A stretch of 20,271 nt of DNA, from NCBI GenBank assembly GCA_946480085.1, contig CAMLHZ010000028.1, positions 1 through 20,271 of the forward strand, given 5' to 3'. This document shows, piece after piece, positions 1-7,776 of the stretch. The position numbers were made by a program, and so were the translations under genes. The DNA is from an uncultured Flavobacteriales bacterium (GTDB lineage: Bacteria > Bacteroidota > Bacteroidia > Flavobacteriales > Crocinitomicaceae). The first letter of the stretch is position 1, and each line of letters opens with the position of its first letter. The notes under the pieces were generated by a model that did no database searches, had not been told where the DNA came from, and worked only from the letters and a program-made list of their open reading frames with translations.

Positions 1-550
1 AACATCCACCACCTGGTGTAAACGTATAAGTTGTAGTTGCCGTGTTGTTAATTGCAGGGCTCCAAGTTCCCGTAACACCATTTGTTGATGTAGTTGGAAG
101 TGCAGGGATGGTTGCTCCTGAACAGTATGGACCTACCGCTGCAAATGTCGGTGTCACATTCGGGTTAATCGTTATTGTCAACGTCGTTGTTGTAGCACAT
201 TGTCCTGCAGTTGGCGTAAACGTGTAGGTTGTCGTTGCTGTGTTGTTAATCGCCGGGCTCCATGTTCCCGTAATTCCATTTGTTGAAGTTGTTGGAAGAG
301 CGGGAATTGCAGCTCCCGAACAATAAGGTCCAGAAGCGGCAAACGTCGGGGTTATGTTTGGATTTACGGTAATAGATAATGTCGTTGTGGAGGCACACTG
401 TCCCGCAGTTGGCGTAAACGTATAAGTTGTAGTTGCGGTATTATTGATAGCCGGGCTCCATGTTCCAGTAAATCCGTTTGTGGAAGTTGTTGGAAGTGCA
501 GGAATTGTCGCTCCCGAACAGTATGGTCCAACCGGATTGAATGTTGGAGT
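1..550 (-). repeat. 198-bp tandem coding repeats in the adhesin gene, at least 2.8 copies
   Basis: The motif gggctccaagtt/gggctccatgtt recurs at 57, 255 and 453, exactly 198 bp (66 codons) apart. On the coding strand the units span 550-353, 352-155 and 154 to the edge, the last one cut. Each unit encodes two cysteines (PYCSG and GQC, 40 residues between them), which could form an intra-repeat disulfide outside the cell. The copies are very similar at DNA level, suggesting recent duplication or homogenisation. Confidence 0.9.
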
Positions 551-2368
551 AGTTGTAGGAACAACGGTAATTGTTGAACTTGCAGTTCTGACACAACCAG
601 CAGCATCCGTAGCAGTTAGCGTATAAGTTGTGGTTGTTGTAGGAGAAACAGTTGGCGTTAACGTTGTTGAATTCGTCATATTCGTTGTTGGCGTCCACGC
701 AAATGATTGAATGTAGTTGTCGGTTGTGAAGTTAATAGTCCAGTTTACCAGTGAACCATTTGTTGTGTTATCCCAAAAACCTGAAGCGTTGTCAATCACT
801 TTTAAAGTCCAGTTTCCATTAATCGCACCAGTAAGACTATTCAGGTTTCCTACTGGGATGAAGTTTCCTGTGTAAGGAGGTAATCCACTGGCAATTGGCG
901 TTGCCGCGGGCATCATGAACACAGTATTCGTCATATTTGCTCCCGTAGTTGTATTAGCGAATCCTGATAAACCGGTTTTCAATGTAATTGTGGTTCCGCC
1001 CGGTGAAACTAACTGAACAGTTAATTCACTCGACTTCGGATGAGTAGCATTGACTCGAACAGAAACTACGGCATTCGTAGCAAGATTGTTTGGGCTAATT
1101 CCTGTTACATTAATGATGCTATTGATTCCCGTCGCGTTGTTCGGAATTGCAGTTGCCGTATTATTCGTAAAGGCTCTTGGAATCCGAATTGCAGCATTGG
1201 CGGTTGTGGTTCCGGTTAGATTTACGGATGCTCCGGAGCCAGCACAAATTGTTGCAGTTGGAGGAGTTACCGTTACTACTGGATTCGCATAATTTATAGT
1301 CATTGTACTGGTGACAACATTTCCTGTGCATGGATTTGTCCCAGTAAGTGTTAATGTGATGGATCCGGCGGCTATATCAGCGGCGCTTAGTGTATACGTT
1401 GTGTTTTGGGCAGTCGCATTTGCAAAAGTTCCTGAACCGCTTGTTGTCCATTGTGTATTCAGTGTTCCGGCAGATCCAGTTAAATTAACGACTGTTCCTG
1501 CTGAGCCACAAACCGTTTGGTTAGTTCCTGCACTAATCAAATCGGGTAAAGCAGTAAAACTACCAGCTTTTACAAATACTCCGGAATCATATGTGTTGTC
1601 ACCAACATTACAAATGGCGAATTTCATGTGATAGGTCTGATTACATTGAATGTTATAATTAACACTCATTAAAACCGTAGTTCCATTGTATTCGATTGAA
1701 CTTCCATATGCTGTTCCATTTCCTGTTGGATTATCAAAGTAATAGGCAGAGTTTAGTCCAGGATTTACTGTATTAATACTAATTGGTGTGGATGTTCCTG
1801 GAACAACAGCAAGATTGATAGCGCCTCCAGCATATGGACCAGCAATACCAGGTCCTGATAAGAAGAATCCAAACACATCGTTAAAACTTGTACCTACGAA
1901 AGTTAAATATTCTTCTGAGCCAAAAATGTATTGAAAAGCAAAGCTGGTTGATGGAGTTACGAAGTCAAACTCAATGACCGCTCCGTTAAACATGGATGAT
2001 CCTGTTAATGCATCCAAATCTGGGTCGGTAACGTTGGCGCCACTTGCAGTTGCTTCGGATGAAAAATTGTTTGGTCCTGGCGAAATATTTGCATTCCCAG
2101 TAGTCATAACAACTCCCGATGCCATTGGAAATCCACCAACCGAATTAGTGAAACTTGCAACTGTGTTTTGTACCGTATTGGCGGCGGCTAAACTACCATT
2201 GTATTTTATGTTGGAAACGGTAACTCCACTTCCTACCAATACGGTTTGTACGTATTGAGCAGGAGTCATTGTTTGATTTAATGTAATTGGTTGAGCTAAT
2301 CCTTGTAATCCGAAAGTTAGACAAACAATAAGCAGCAATCTGTTTAAAAAGCTTGGTCGTAGTAGCAT
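1..2368 (-). CDS. Giant SprB-like surface adhesin, N-terminal part (choice-of-anchor L, P domain, 66-aa repeats); runs off the window
   Basis: One uninterrupted frame of 789 codons from an ATG at 2368 to the window edge, with no stop, so the 3' end is missing. Residues 1-25 form a signal peptide (MLLRPSFLNRLLLIV..., cleavage near LA|QP). Residues about 29-268 match the choice-of-anchor L domain of secreted bacterial proteins (core FGSEEYLTFVGTSFNDVFGFF). Residues 269-395 are Ig/PKD-like. Residues about 397-549 resemble the proprotein convertase P domain (SSELTVQLVSPGGT, then GNWTLKVIDNASG and WTINF). From residue 607 on come 66-aa repeats with GPYCSGATIPALPTTSTNG, GTWSPAINNTATTTYTFTP and GQC. 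Such repeats are familiar from T9SS-exported, gliding-associated adhesins of Flavobacteriia. A C-terminal T9SS sorting domain would be expected beyond position 1 but cannot be seen. The role in adhesion or gliding is inferred; the domain calls are by eye. Confidence 0.85.
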   Translation of the reverse strand, partial: MLLRPSFLNRLLLIVCLTFGLQGLAQPITLNQTMTPAQYVQTVLVGSGVTVSNIKYNGSLAAANTVQNTVASFTNSVGGFPMASGVVMTTGNANISPGPNNFSSEATASGANVTDPDLDALTGSSMFNGAVIEFDFVTPSTSFAFQYIFGSEEYLTFVGTSFNDVFGFFLSGPGIAGPYAGGAINLAVVPGTSTPISINTVNPGLNSAYYFDNPTGNGTAYGSSIEYNGTTVLMSVNYNIQCNQTYHMKFAICNVGDNTYDSGVFVKAGSFTALPDLISAGTNQTVCGSAGTVVNLTGSAGTLNTQWTTSGSGTFANATAQNTTYTLSAADIAAGSITLTLTGTNPCTGNVVTSTMTINYANPVVTVTPPTATICAGSGASVNLTGTTTANAAIRIPRAFTNNTATAIPNNATGINSIINVTGISPNNLATNAVVSVRVNATHPKSSELTVQLVSPGGTTITLKTGLSGFANTTTGANMTNTVFMMPAATPIASGLPPYTGNFIPVGNLNSLTGAINGNWTLKVIDNASGFWDNTTNGSLVNWTINFTTDNYIQSFAWTPTTNMTNSTTLTPTVSPTTTTTYTLTATDAAGCVRTASSTITVVPTTTPTFNPVGPYCSGATIPALPTTSTNGFTGTWSPAINNTATTTYTFTPTAGQCASTTTLSITVNPNITPTFAASGPYCSGAAIPALPTTSTNGITGTWSPAINNTATTTYTFTPTAGQCATTTTLTITINPNVTPTFAAVGPYCSGATIPALPTTSTNGVTGTWSPAINNTATTTYTFTPGGGC

Positions 2369-2697
2369 AGCAATTTATTACGATTAATATATGTTCTAAG
2401 CTGGGCGGGTAGTTCCAACTTAATTAACCTAAGCACTGCTCTTGCTGAATATACAACCGGAAATGATTGTATTGGGGCATCCATAAAAGAAGCAGGTAAC
2501 CTGAAATCGAATGTTAATATTTACAAATGAATATCAGATAACAGTTGTAATATTAACGAATTATTAATTACCTAATTTATTAATTGATGAATAAAATTGA
2601 ATGCATGCATACATTGTTGAAAATTCTGGCAAAAAGGATTTAGTATAAGTTTAGTAAACACTGGGCTTCCAGCTTTCAAGTCTGAATATCGATGAAT

Positions 2698-2719
2698 TAA
2701 ATTGTTGAAAAACAATTTA
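2698..2719. other. Perfect 9-bp hairpin with GAAA tetraloop
   Basis: TAAATTGTT (2698-2706) and AACAATTTA (2711-2719) are exact reverse complements around GAAA (on the minus strand the loop reads TTTC). No T-run follows on either strand, so it is not a canonical terminator by itself. It lies just downstream of the terminator at 2722-2769 in the direction of leftward transcription and could be a back-up or an RNA-stabilising element. Confidence 0.4.
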
Positions 2720-2721
2720 GA

Positions 2722-2769
2722 TGAAAAAAAGAAATCCCCTTAATCAGCTTCTGCCGAATTAAGGGGATT
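2722..2769 (-). terminator. Rho-independent terminator of the thioredoxin-like gene
   Basis: A perfect 12-bp stem, AATCCCCTTAAT (2733-2744) with ATTAAGGGGATT (2758-2769), around a 13-nt loop. Reading leftward it is followed by TTCTTTTTTTC (complement of 2722-2732). It sits 19 bp past the stop codon of the gene ending at 2789. Confidence 0.9.
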
Positions 2770-2788
2770 CTAATATTGTTAGATATTT

Positions 2789-3625
2789 CTAGTTCTTGAT
2801 TACCGGAATCATCTTACTTGTAGAGTTCGATGAAGTTACTTTAACAAAGTAAGTTCCAGCCTGGTAAGCAGAAAGATTTAATGGTGCAGCATTTGAACCT
2901 GTATTTGCTTGAAAATCAGTTGTTGAAAGTTTTGCTCCGGAAACACTGTAAAGTTCAATTGTTACTGATTCGTTTTGCGTAACAGAGAAGCTTACTGTAA
3001 TGTTGTCCTTTGTTGGATTTGGAGTAACTGAAGTTTCAATCAATGAAGCATCATTAATTCCTGCCGACATTGCACAGTTAGCAATAACTTCGTCCACCTT
3101 CGCCTGCATGTTTTGTAAAGATTGTGCAGTAGTTCCTGCTTGAGAATCCCATAAATCCCACTTGATCTTTTTATCAGAAGGACAAATTACGTTAATCGTT
3201 GGGAAACCAAGTGGAGCATAAATGTTCAAGTTCAATTGAAGCGGTGTCTCATTCATGATTGGATAAGGAGTTCCTGTAATCCAGTCACCTTGTGAAGCGC
3301 CATCAGTACCATTCAAGTCATTTGCATCAGTAGCAGCATCACCTTCGTAGAACAACACAACAACTTCATTTGTTCCAGCCGGACCGTATTCTGCATACAA
3401 ATCTTCAAGGTAATGTGCATTGTGGAAGTTCCAGCATGGTCCACACCAAGTAGCAGAAACATCCAATAGAACAACTTTCCCTGCATTCAAATAGGAATAA
3501 AGTGTATGTGATGTACCGTTAATGTCGGTAACAGTGAAATCTGGTGCAACTGCTCCAACTTGTGCAAAAGACAAGTTCGCTGCCAGAATAAGTGAGAGAG
3601 AAGTAAAGATTTTTTTCATGTTCAT
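2789..3625 (-). CDS. Secreted thioredoxin-fold protein with T9SS type A sorting domain
   Basis: 278 residues. A signal peptide (MNMKKIFTSLSLILAANLSFAQ) is followed by a TlpA/AhpC-type thioredoxin fold, residues about 24-165: APDFTVTDING opening, KVVLLDVSATWCGPC with redox pair Cys61 and Cys64, then EDLYAEYG. The C-terminal 80 residues (SVTPNPTKDNITVSF..., ending LSAYQAGTYFVKVTSS...KMIPVIKN) are a typical Por/T9SS sorting tail, so the product is probably exported across the outer membrane and attached to the surface or released. A thiol-disulfide role is inferred from CGPC; substrate unknown. The conserved cis-Pro could be in GFPTINVICP. Start: ATG at 3625 (MNMKK) or 3619 (MKK); both leave the signal peptide intact. 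It is a single gene with its own terminator and stands apart from the thrS-rplT cluster, whose terminator lies just upstream. Confidence 0.9.
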   Translation of the reverse strand: MNMKKIFTSLSLILAANLSFAQVGAVAPDFTVTDINGTSHTLYSYLNAGKVVLLDVSATWCGPCWNFHNAHYLEDLYAEYGPAGTNEVVVLFYEGDAATDANDLNGTDGASQGDWITGTPYPIMNETPLQLNLNIYAPLGFPTINVICPSDKKIKWDLWDSQAGTTAQSLQNMQAKVDEVIANCAMSAGINDASLIETSVTPNPTKDNITVSFSVTQNESVTIELYSVSGAKLSTTDFQANTGSNAAPLNLSAYQAGTYFVKVTSSNSTSKMIPVIKN

Positions 3626-3753
3626 GGTTTTATTGTTTTCGAGGTAATGATATTGATTTCTTTCTAAATAAGGAATCTATTCTAATTCCTAAAATTGGAA
3701 TGCTAAGTGTTTGATATTGTTTGAATAGCTTAAACTAAACGAGCGTATTAGAA

Positions 3754-3787
3754 GCAAAAAAGTCGCCCCGATTGCTCGAGACGACTT
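3754..3787 (-). terminator. Terminator of the thrS-infC-rpmI-rplT cluster
   Basis: Reading leftward from 3787: AAGTCGTCTCGA, loop GCAA (a GNRA tetraloop), then TCGGGGCGACTT and a T-run continuing to 3755. All 12 stem pairs can form, two of them G-U wobbles. It begins 25 bp after the rplT stop. This is a strong intrinsic terminator. Confidence 0.93.
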
Positions 3788-3811
3788 CAACTGATAGAAT
3801 ATATGATCTTT

Positions 3812-4159
3812 TTACTTTTTCAATGAGTCAATAACTGCTTTGAACGCATCAGGATGGTTCATTGCTAAGTCAGCTAACACTTTACGGTTCAATTCGATTC
3901 CGCTTTTGTGGATAGCACCCATGAATTGAGAATAGCTCATTCCGTGAGCACGAGCACCAGCGTTAATACGTTGGATCCATAATGCACGGAAGTTTCTTTT
4001 CTTTTGCTTACGACCTTCGTAAGCGTAATTCAAACCTTTTTCAATAGCATTTTTTGCTACCGTCCAAACGTTTTTTCTGCGGCCGTAGTAACCTTTGGCC
4101 AGCTTCATGAAATTTTTTCTGCGGGCTCTTGAAGCCACATGATTTACCGATCTTGGCAT
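3812..4159 (-). CDS. rplT: 50S ribosomal protein L20
   Basis: 115 residues, the normal length for bL20. It starts [17 protein letters not shown], has the very basic N-terminal helix that threads into 23S rRNA ([32 protein letters not shown]), and the globular C-terminal part ([27 protein letters not shown]). L20 is an early assembly protein of the large subunit and in several bacteria represses its own operon by binding its mRNA. Gene order infC-rpmI-rplT is conserved across bacteria. A 150-bp spacer separates it from rpmI, wide for this operon and containing inverted repeats. Confidence 0.98.
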   Translation of the reverse strand: MPRSVNHVASRARRKNFMKLAKGYYGRRKNVWTVAKNAIEKGLNYAYEGRKQKKRNFRALWIQRINAGARAHGMSYSQFMGAIHKSGIELNRKVLADLAMNHPDAFKAVIDSLKK

Positions 4160-4233
4160 ATCTTTTAGTTTTTTAATAAAGAGTGCAACATTATTTCAGT
4201 TGACTTTGTACTCATTACTTGGTTAACAATACC

Positions 4234-4268
4234 GCTCCGTAAACAAATACCTCGTATAGCATCGGAGC
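4234..4268 (-). other. Inverted repeat in the rpmI-rplT spacer
   Basis: GCTCCG (4234-4239) and CGGAGC (4263-4268) are exact reverse complements with a 23-nt loop, upstream of rplT. In the transcript this would be a small stem about 75 nt before the rplT start. A role in translational control by L20 is possible but only inferred. Confidence 0.35.
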
Positions 4269-4289
4269 ATAATTTTTAAAATAAAGCGT

Positions 4290-4303
4290 TCCGCCGAGGC
4301 GGA
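4290..4303 (-). other. GC-rich hairpin just after the rpmI stop codon
   Basis: TCCGCC (4290-4295) and GGCGGA (4298-4303) are reverse complements separated by two bases; a real fold would be a 5-bp stem with a four-base loop. It begins 6 nt after the rpmI stop codon. The downstream T content is broken (ACGCTTTATTTT), so it may be a partial terminator or an RNA-processing or stabilising stem. Confidence 0.45.
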
Positions 4304-4309
4304 TCGAAT

Positions 4310-4507
4310 TTATTTCATGTTCAACATCAATTTAACATTCGACAAATCTGATTGGTGTACCAAACCTGCGTGAGTTAAATTACGTTTTTGCTTCTTGGTT
4401 TTTTTCGTAAGAATGTGGCTTTTGAAAGCGTGTTTTCTCTTGATCTTACCAGAACCAGTTACAGTGAATCTCTTCTTTGCACTGGATGTTGTTTTCATTT
4501 TTGGCAT
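4310..4507 (-). CDS. rpmI: 50S ribosomal protein L35
   Basis: 65 residues from the ATG at 4507: [20 protein letters not shown], then [24 protein letters not shown] and a C-terminus ending VKLMLNMK. This is the full bL35 family pattern (MPKMKT start, K-rich core, SHxLxKK). An in-frame ATG upstream at 4561 would add 18 residues unlike the family, so I choose 4507. It lies between infC and rplT in the usual translation-factor operon. The spacer to infC is about 180 bp and strongly structured. Confidence 0.97.
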   Translation of the reverse strand: MPKMKTTSSAKKRFTVTGSGKIKRKHAFKSHILTKKTKKQKRNLTHAGLVHQSDLSNVKLMLNMK

Positions 4508-4552
4508 TTCTCTTTTTCGTTTAAAAGTGAATACTCTATCAGCATCTTTATG

Positions 4553-4625
4553 AATTATCAATTGGAAAATTACGAATTATCAAGTTTAAACCTCTTGATA
4601 ATTAACTCATTCATAATTGATAATT
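4553..4625 (-). repeat. Nested inverted repeats in the infC-rpmI spacer
   Basis: Outer arms AATTATCAATT (4553-4563) and AATTGATAATT (4615-4625) are exact reverse complements. Inside them AATTATCAAG (4575-4584) and CTTGATAATT (4594-4603) form a second perfect 10-bp pair with a 9-nt loop. The motif AATTATCAA is therefore present twice direct and twice inverted. It covers the leader just upstream of rpmI, where L20 operators are found in some bacteria, but AT-rich palindromes of this kind also occur as plain spacers or weak terminators. Confidence 0.7.
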
Positions 4626-4688
4626 ATCTATTTCAAATATTTTAGACCGCGCTAACGCTTGTCTCGCATCAATAGCTTTCGCTACTTC

Positions 4689-5237
4689 TTACTTCTTTTT
4701 AGGGTTGATCATTACGATCATTCTTTTTCCTTCCAATTTTGGCAATTGCTCTGGTGTTCCCAAATCTGCCAACTCCTGAATGAATTTCAACAACAAGATT
4801 TCTCCTCTTTCTTTGAAAACGATTGTTCTTCCACGGAAGAAAACGTATGCTTTCAATTTAGATCCTTCTTGTAAGAATTTTCTGGCGTGTGAAAGTTTGA
4901 AGTCGAAATCATGATCATCCGTATTCGGACCAAAACGAATTTCTTTTAAAACAACTTTACTTTGCTTTGACTTAAGTTCTTTCGTTTTTCTCTTTTGGTT
5001 GTAAAGGAACTTACGGTAATCCATGATCTTACAAACTGGAGGAACCGCATTTGGAGAAATCTCCACCAAATCCAATTCTTGCTCTTCAGCTAGTCTAAGA
5101 GCATCCACTGTTTTCATTACAGAAGGCTCACCATCTTCAACCACCAAACGAATCTCAGAAGAAGTAATCTTCCCGTTAATTTTGTGTTGTTCTGTTTCTT
5201 CTCTTCTTACAAAAGGTTTTCTATTGTCTTTTCTCAT
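4689..5237 (-). CDS. infC: Translation initiation factor IF-3
   Basis: 182 residues. After a basic N-terminal extension ([17 protein letters not shown]) comes the IF3 N domain, residues about 18-88 ([38 protein letters not shown]), then a Lys-rich linker ([16 protein letters not shown]) and the C domain ([42 protein letters not shown]). IF-3 binds the 30S subunit, prevents premature 50S joining and checks the start codon. It starts 8 bp after the thrS stop, so the two are surely co-transcribed. The start is a plain ATG, unlike the AUU used for autoregulation in E. coli infC. No clear Shine-Dalgarno is present. Confidence 0.97.
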   Translation of the reverse strand: MRKDNRKPFVRREETEQHKINGKITSSEIRLVVEDGEPSVMKTVDALRLAEEQELDLVEISPNAVPPVCKIMDYRKFLYNQKRKTKELKSKQSKVVLKEIRFGPNTDDHDFDFKLSHARKFLQEGSKLKAYVFFRGRTIVFKERGEILLLKFIQELADLGTPEQLPKLEGKRMIVMINPKKK

Positions 5238-5245
5238 TCAAAAAT

Positions 5246-7189
5246 TTACACGTTAGTTGATAATTCGCTATCAATTGCGCTCTGAATCAATTCAGAAAAC
5301 GCTTGAAGACTCATTGATCCTTTATCTCCTTCGCTGCGTTGGCGAACAGAAACTTCTTTGTTTTCTGCCTCTTTTTCACCTACAATCAACATGAAAGGAA
5401 TCTTTTTCAATTCTGATTCACGAATTTTCTTACCAATTTTTTCGTTTCTATCATCAACGAAGCCGCGAATATCGGAATTATTTAGCAATTCTGAAACTTC
5501 TTTTGCATAGTCGTTGTATTTATCCGAGATTGGAAGTATCGCAACTTGTTCGGTAGCCAACCATAAAGGGAAGTCTCCACCGCAATGTTCAAGTAATACA
5601 GCAACGAATCTTTCCATTGAACCAAATGGTGCTCTGTGAATCATTACTGGTCGGTGTTTTTGGTTATCTGCACCTGTATATTCCAATTCAAAACGCTCAG
5701 GCAAATTGTAATCTACCTGAATTGTTCCCAATTGCCATTCACGTCCAAGCGCATCCTGAACCATGAAATCCAACTTTGGACCGTAGAAAGCAGCTTCACC
5801 GTATTCAACAACAGTTGGTAAGTTTTTCTCTGCCGCAGCTTCAATAATTGCCGACTCTGCTTTCACCCAGTTTTCATCCGAACCAATGTATTTAGCCGGG
5901 TTATTTGGATCGCGCAACGAAATCTGTGCTTTGAACTTTTCAAAACTCAATGTCTTGAAGATATAAAGCACCAAATCAATTACTTTCTTGAATTCTTCCT
6001 TTACCTGATCCTGCGTACAGAAAATGTGAGCATCGTCCTGCGTAAATCCACGAACGCGTGTTAATCCATGTAATTCTCCACTTTGTTCGTAACGATATAC
6101 TGTTCCAAATTCTGCAAAACGAGCAGGTAAATCTTTATAAGAACGTGGTTTGCTTTTGAAGATCTCACAGTGGTGAGGACAGTTCATTGGCTTCAATAAG
6201 AATTCCTCATTCGGATCCGGAGTTTTAATAGGCTGGAATGAATCCGCACCATATTTTTCGTAGTGACCTGAAGTCACATACAACTCTTTGTTTCCAATAT
6301 GTGGAGTAATTACTTGCTCGTATCCCGATTTCTTTTGTGCTTTTTTTAGGAAATTTTCCAAACGTTCACGTAAAGCAGCACCTTTTGGCAACCAAAGAGG
6401 TAAACCAGATCCTACTTTTTGAGAGAAAGTGAACAATTCTAATTCCTTACCCACTTTTCTGTGGTCACGACGTTTCGCTTCTTCCAGCAATTCGAGGTGC
6501 TCAGTTAACTCAGACTGTTTCGGGAAAGTAATTCCATAAACACGAGTCAATTGTTTGTTTTTTTCGTCTCCTCGCCAATATGCACCTGCAATCGAAAGCA
6601 ATTTAACTGCTTTGATAAAACCAGTGTCTGGGAGGTGTGGTCCACGACAAAGATCCGTGAAATTACCTTGTGTATAGAACGTAATGGAACCATCAGGTAA
6701 ATCCTGAATCAACTCCAATTTGTATGGGTCTTGTTTCTCCGTGAAGTATGCCAAAGCATCTGCTTTAGAAACCTCTTTTCGAACGAACTGTAACTTTTGC
6801 TTCGCTAATTCTTTCATTTTTTCCTCCACTTTCTGAAGATCTTCTTCCTTGAAAGTGTAATCCATGAAATCTACATCATAGTAATATCCGTTCGCAATTG
6901 GAGGACCAATCGCCAATTTAATTCCCGGATAAAAGAATTCCAAAGCCTCAGCCATAAGGTGAGCTGAAGAGTGCCACATGGTCGACTTACCTTCTGCATC
7001 GTTCCAGGTCAATAATTGAACCGTAGAATCAGAAGTTATAGGCAAAGTTGCGTCAACAACAATGTCGTTCACTTTGGCTGCCAATACATTACGAGCCAAT
7101 CCTTCAGAAATGCTAAGAGCAACATCTAATGCTGTTGCTCCTGCGTTGTATTGTCTAACTGATCCGTCTGGAAGAGTTATATTTATCAT
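5246..7189 (-). CDS. thrS: Threonyl-tRNA synthetase
   Basis: 647 residues, the full family length. Order: TGS domain (residues 1-62, [24 protein letters not shown]), the editing/SAD region ([11 protein letters not shown], then [12 protein letters not shown]), the class II catalytic core from about residue 245, and the anticodon-binding domain ([14 protein letters not shown] onward). Zinc ligands of the active site are visible: Cys337 in MNCPHH, His388 in DDAHIF and His518 in MIHRAPFGS. Class II motif 2 is FRYEQ-like ([18 protein letters not shown]). It charges tRNA-Thr and removes mischarged Ser. First gene of the thrS-infC-rpmI-rplT unit; a candidate promoter lies about 40 bp upstream. Confidence 0.98.
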   Translation of the reverse strand: MINITLPDGSVRQYNAGATALDVALSISEGLARNVLAAKVNDIVVDATLPITSDSTVQLLTWNDAEGKSTMWHSSAHLMAEALEFFYPGIKLAIGPPIANGYYYDVDFMDYTFKEEDLQKVEEKMKELAKQKLQFVRKEVSKADALAYFTEKQDPYKLELIQDLPDGSITFYTQGNFTDLCRGPHLPDTGFIKAVKLLSIAGAYWRGDEKNKQLTRVYGITFPKQSELTEHLELLEEAKRRDHRKVGKELELFTFSQKVGSGLPLWLPKGAALRERLENFLKKAQKKSGYEQVITPHIGNKELYVTSGHYEKYGADSFQPIKTPDPNEEFLLKPMNCPHHCEIFKSKPRSYKDLPARFAEFGTVYRYEQSGELHGLTRVRGFTQDDAHIFCTQDQVKEEFKKVIDLVLYIFKTLSFEKFKAQISLRDPNNPAKYIGSDENWVKAESAIIEAAAEKNLPTVVEYGEAAFYGPKLDFMVQDALGREWQLGTIQVDYNLPERFELEYTGADNQKHRPVMIHRAPFGSMERFVAVLLEHCGGDFPLWLATEQVAILPISDKYNDYAKEVSELLNNSDIRGFVDDRNEKIGKKIRESELKKIPFMLIVGEKEAENKEVSVRQRSEGDKGSMSLQAFSELIQSAIDSELSTNV

Positions 7190-7208
7190 ATGTACTTTAA
7201 TTTATCGT

Positions 7209-7226
7209 CTGTCGCAGTTACGACAG
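7209..7226. promoter_or_regulatory. Inverted repeat at the predicted thrS transcript start
   Basis: CTGTCG (7209-7214) and CGACAG (7221-7226) are exact reverse complements with a 6-nt loop. It starts three bases after the -7-like box, so it would either form a stem at the very 5' end of the thrS mRNA or be an operator-like DNA palindrome overlapping the start point. No T-run follows on the minus strand, arguing against a terminator. Confidence 0.5.
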
Positions 7227-7229
7227 GTG

Positions 7230-7262
7230 CAAATTTACAATTTTGAAACTGAATTCCCGAAA
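7230..7262 (-). promoter_or_regulatory. Candidate Bacteroidota promoter for thrS
   Basis: The minus strand carries TAAATTTG at 7237-7230, an exact match to the Bacteroidota -7 consensus TAnnTTTG. A TTTC at 7262-7259, 21 bp upstream, is a near match to the -33 TTTG. Transcription would start near 7225, leaving a 5' leader of about 35 nt before the thrS ATG. Assigned by consensus only. Confidence 0.5.
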
Positions 7263-7265
7263 GAA

Positions 7266-7769
7266 TTAAGCTTTAAATCCGTATACCAAAACTGCTGCTT
7301 CTTTTACGTTTTTACCAGTTCCAATTGAATACTCAACGTGAATGTTTTTCAAACGCTCAACTTCAGGAGCTTTTTTACGGTACAATTTGTTCAATTCATC
7401 AGAGCTAACCATGAATGATTTACCCTGAATACTTTTGTATTCTTTAATCAATTTTCGCTCTTTCACTTCTGGTGCAGCGTCATAGAATTTAGCAGTAATA
7501 ACAGCGCTGCTTTTCTTTGCAGAAATGGCAATCTGATATTCTTTCGCTAAGAATAAAAACAATTCAACATTCTTTGTTTGCTTTCCTGATCCTGCAACAT
7601 AATAAGTGATCTTAGATCCTTCATATCTACATGTAGAGATCATATCCTTACATTCTTGTTTCATGGTATTTACCTGTGCATCAAAAGCACCATCATTCGG
7701 AGCGTAATTTGCTACGCTAAGAATTAAACCACAAAAACCGATAAGTCCTAAAAATAATACGTTTCTCAT
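7266..7769 (-). CDS. Small exported protein of unknown function
   Basis: 167 residues from the ATG at 7769. The N-terminus (MRNVLFLGLIGFCGLILSVA) is a signal peptide or membrane anchor; the remainder is a soluble, Lys-rich, alpha/beta-looking domain without a motif I recognise. A frame-extending ATG at 7796 exists, but it would overlap the preceding gene and place polar residues before the signal peptide; 7769 leaves a 7-bp gap after the upstream stop, typical of an operon. Two cysteines, in CKDMISTC, are 6 residues apart. Probably co-expressed with the lipoprotein gene just upstream, so both likely act in the periplasm. I do not know the function. Confidence 0.75.
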   Translation of the reverse strand: MRNVLFLGLIGFCGLILSVANYAPNDGAFDAQVNTMKQECKDMISTCRYEGSKITYYVAGSGKQTKNVELFLFLAKEYQIAISAKKSSAVITAKFYDAAPEVKERKLIKEYKSIQGKSFMVSSDELNKLYRKKAPEVERLKNIHVEYSIGTGKNVKEAAVLVYGFKA

Positions 7770-7776
7770 GATTTGA

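Larger units (their letters stand above)
2369..2788. other. Gene-free AT-rich spacer (420 bp) upstream of the adhesin gene
   Basis: No convincing coding frame in either strand. It must hold the promoter of the adhesin gene (leftward), but I find no exact TAnnTTTG box; TAAGTTGG on the minus strand, about 2425-2432, is the nearest match and is weak. The right part holds two hairpins, listed separately. The palindrome ATGCATGCAT lies at 2601-2610, with no evident role. Confidence 0.6.

Noticed and set aside
42..626. Short frames on both strands over the adhesin repeats
   Set aside because: They are shadows of the repeat-coding frame, which stays open on the minus strand through 2368.
2601..2610. 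ATGCATGCAT palindrome as an operator
   Set aside because: A 10-bp self-complementary alternating sequence with no partner or positioned promoter; chance is likely.
4508..4561. N-terminal extension of L35 from the ATG at 4561
   Set aside because: The extra 18 residues do not fit the family; MPKMKT at 4507 is the conserved start.
5238..5245. AUU-type autoregulated start for infC
   Set aside because: A plain ATG at 5237 is correctly placed 8 bp after thrS and gives a normal-length IF-3.
7190..7265. T-box riboswitch before thrS
   Set aside because: The leader is only about 35 nt from the predicted start and lacks a T-box motif and an antiterminator; T-boxes are not typical of Bacteroidota.
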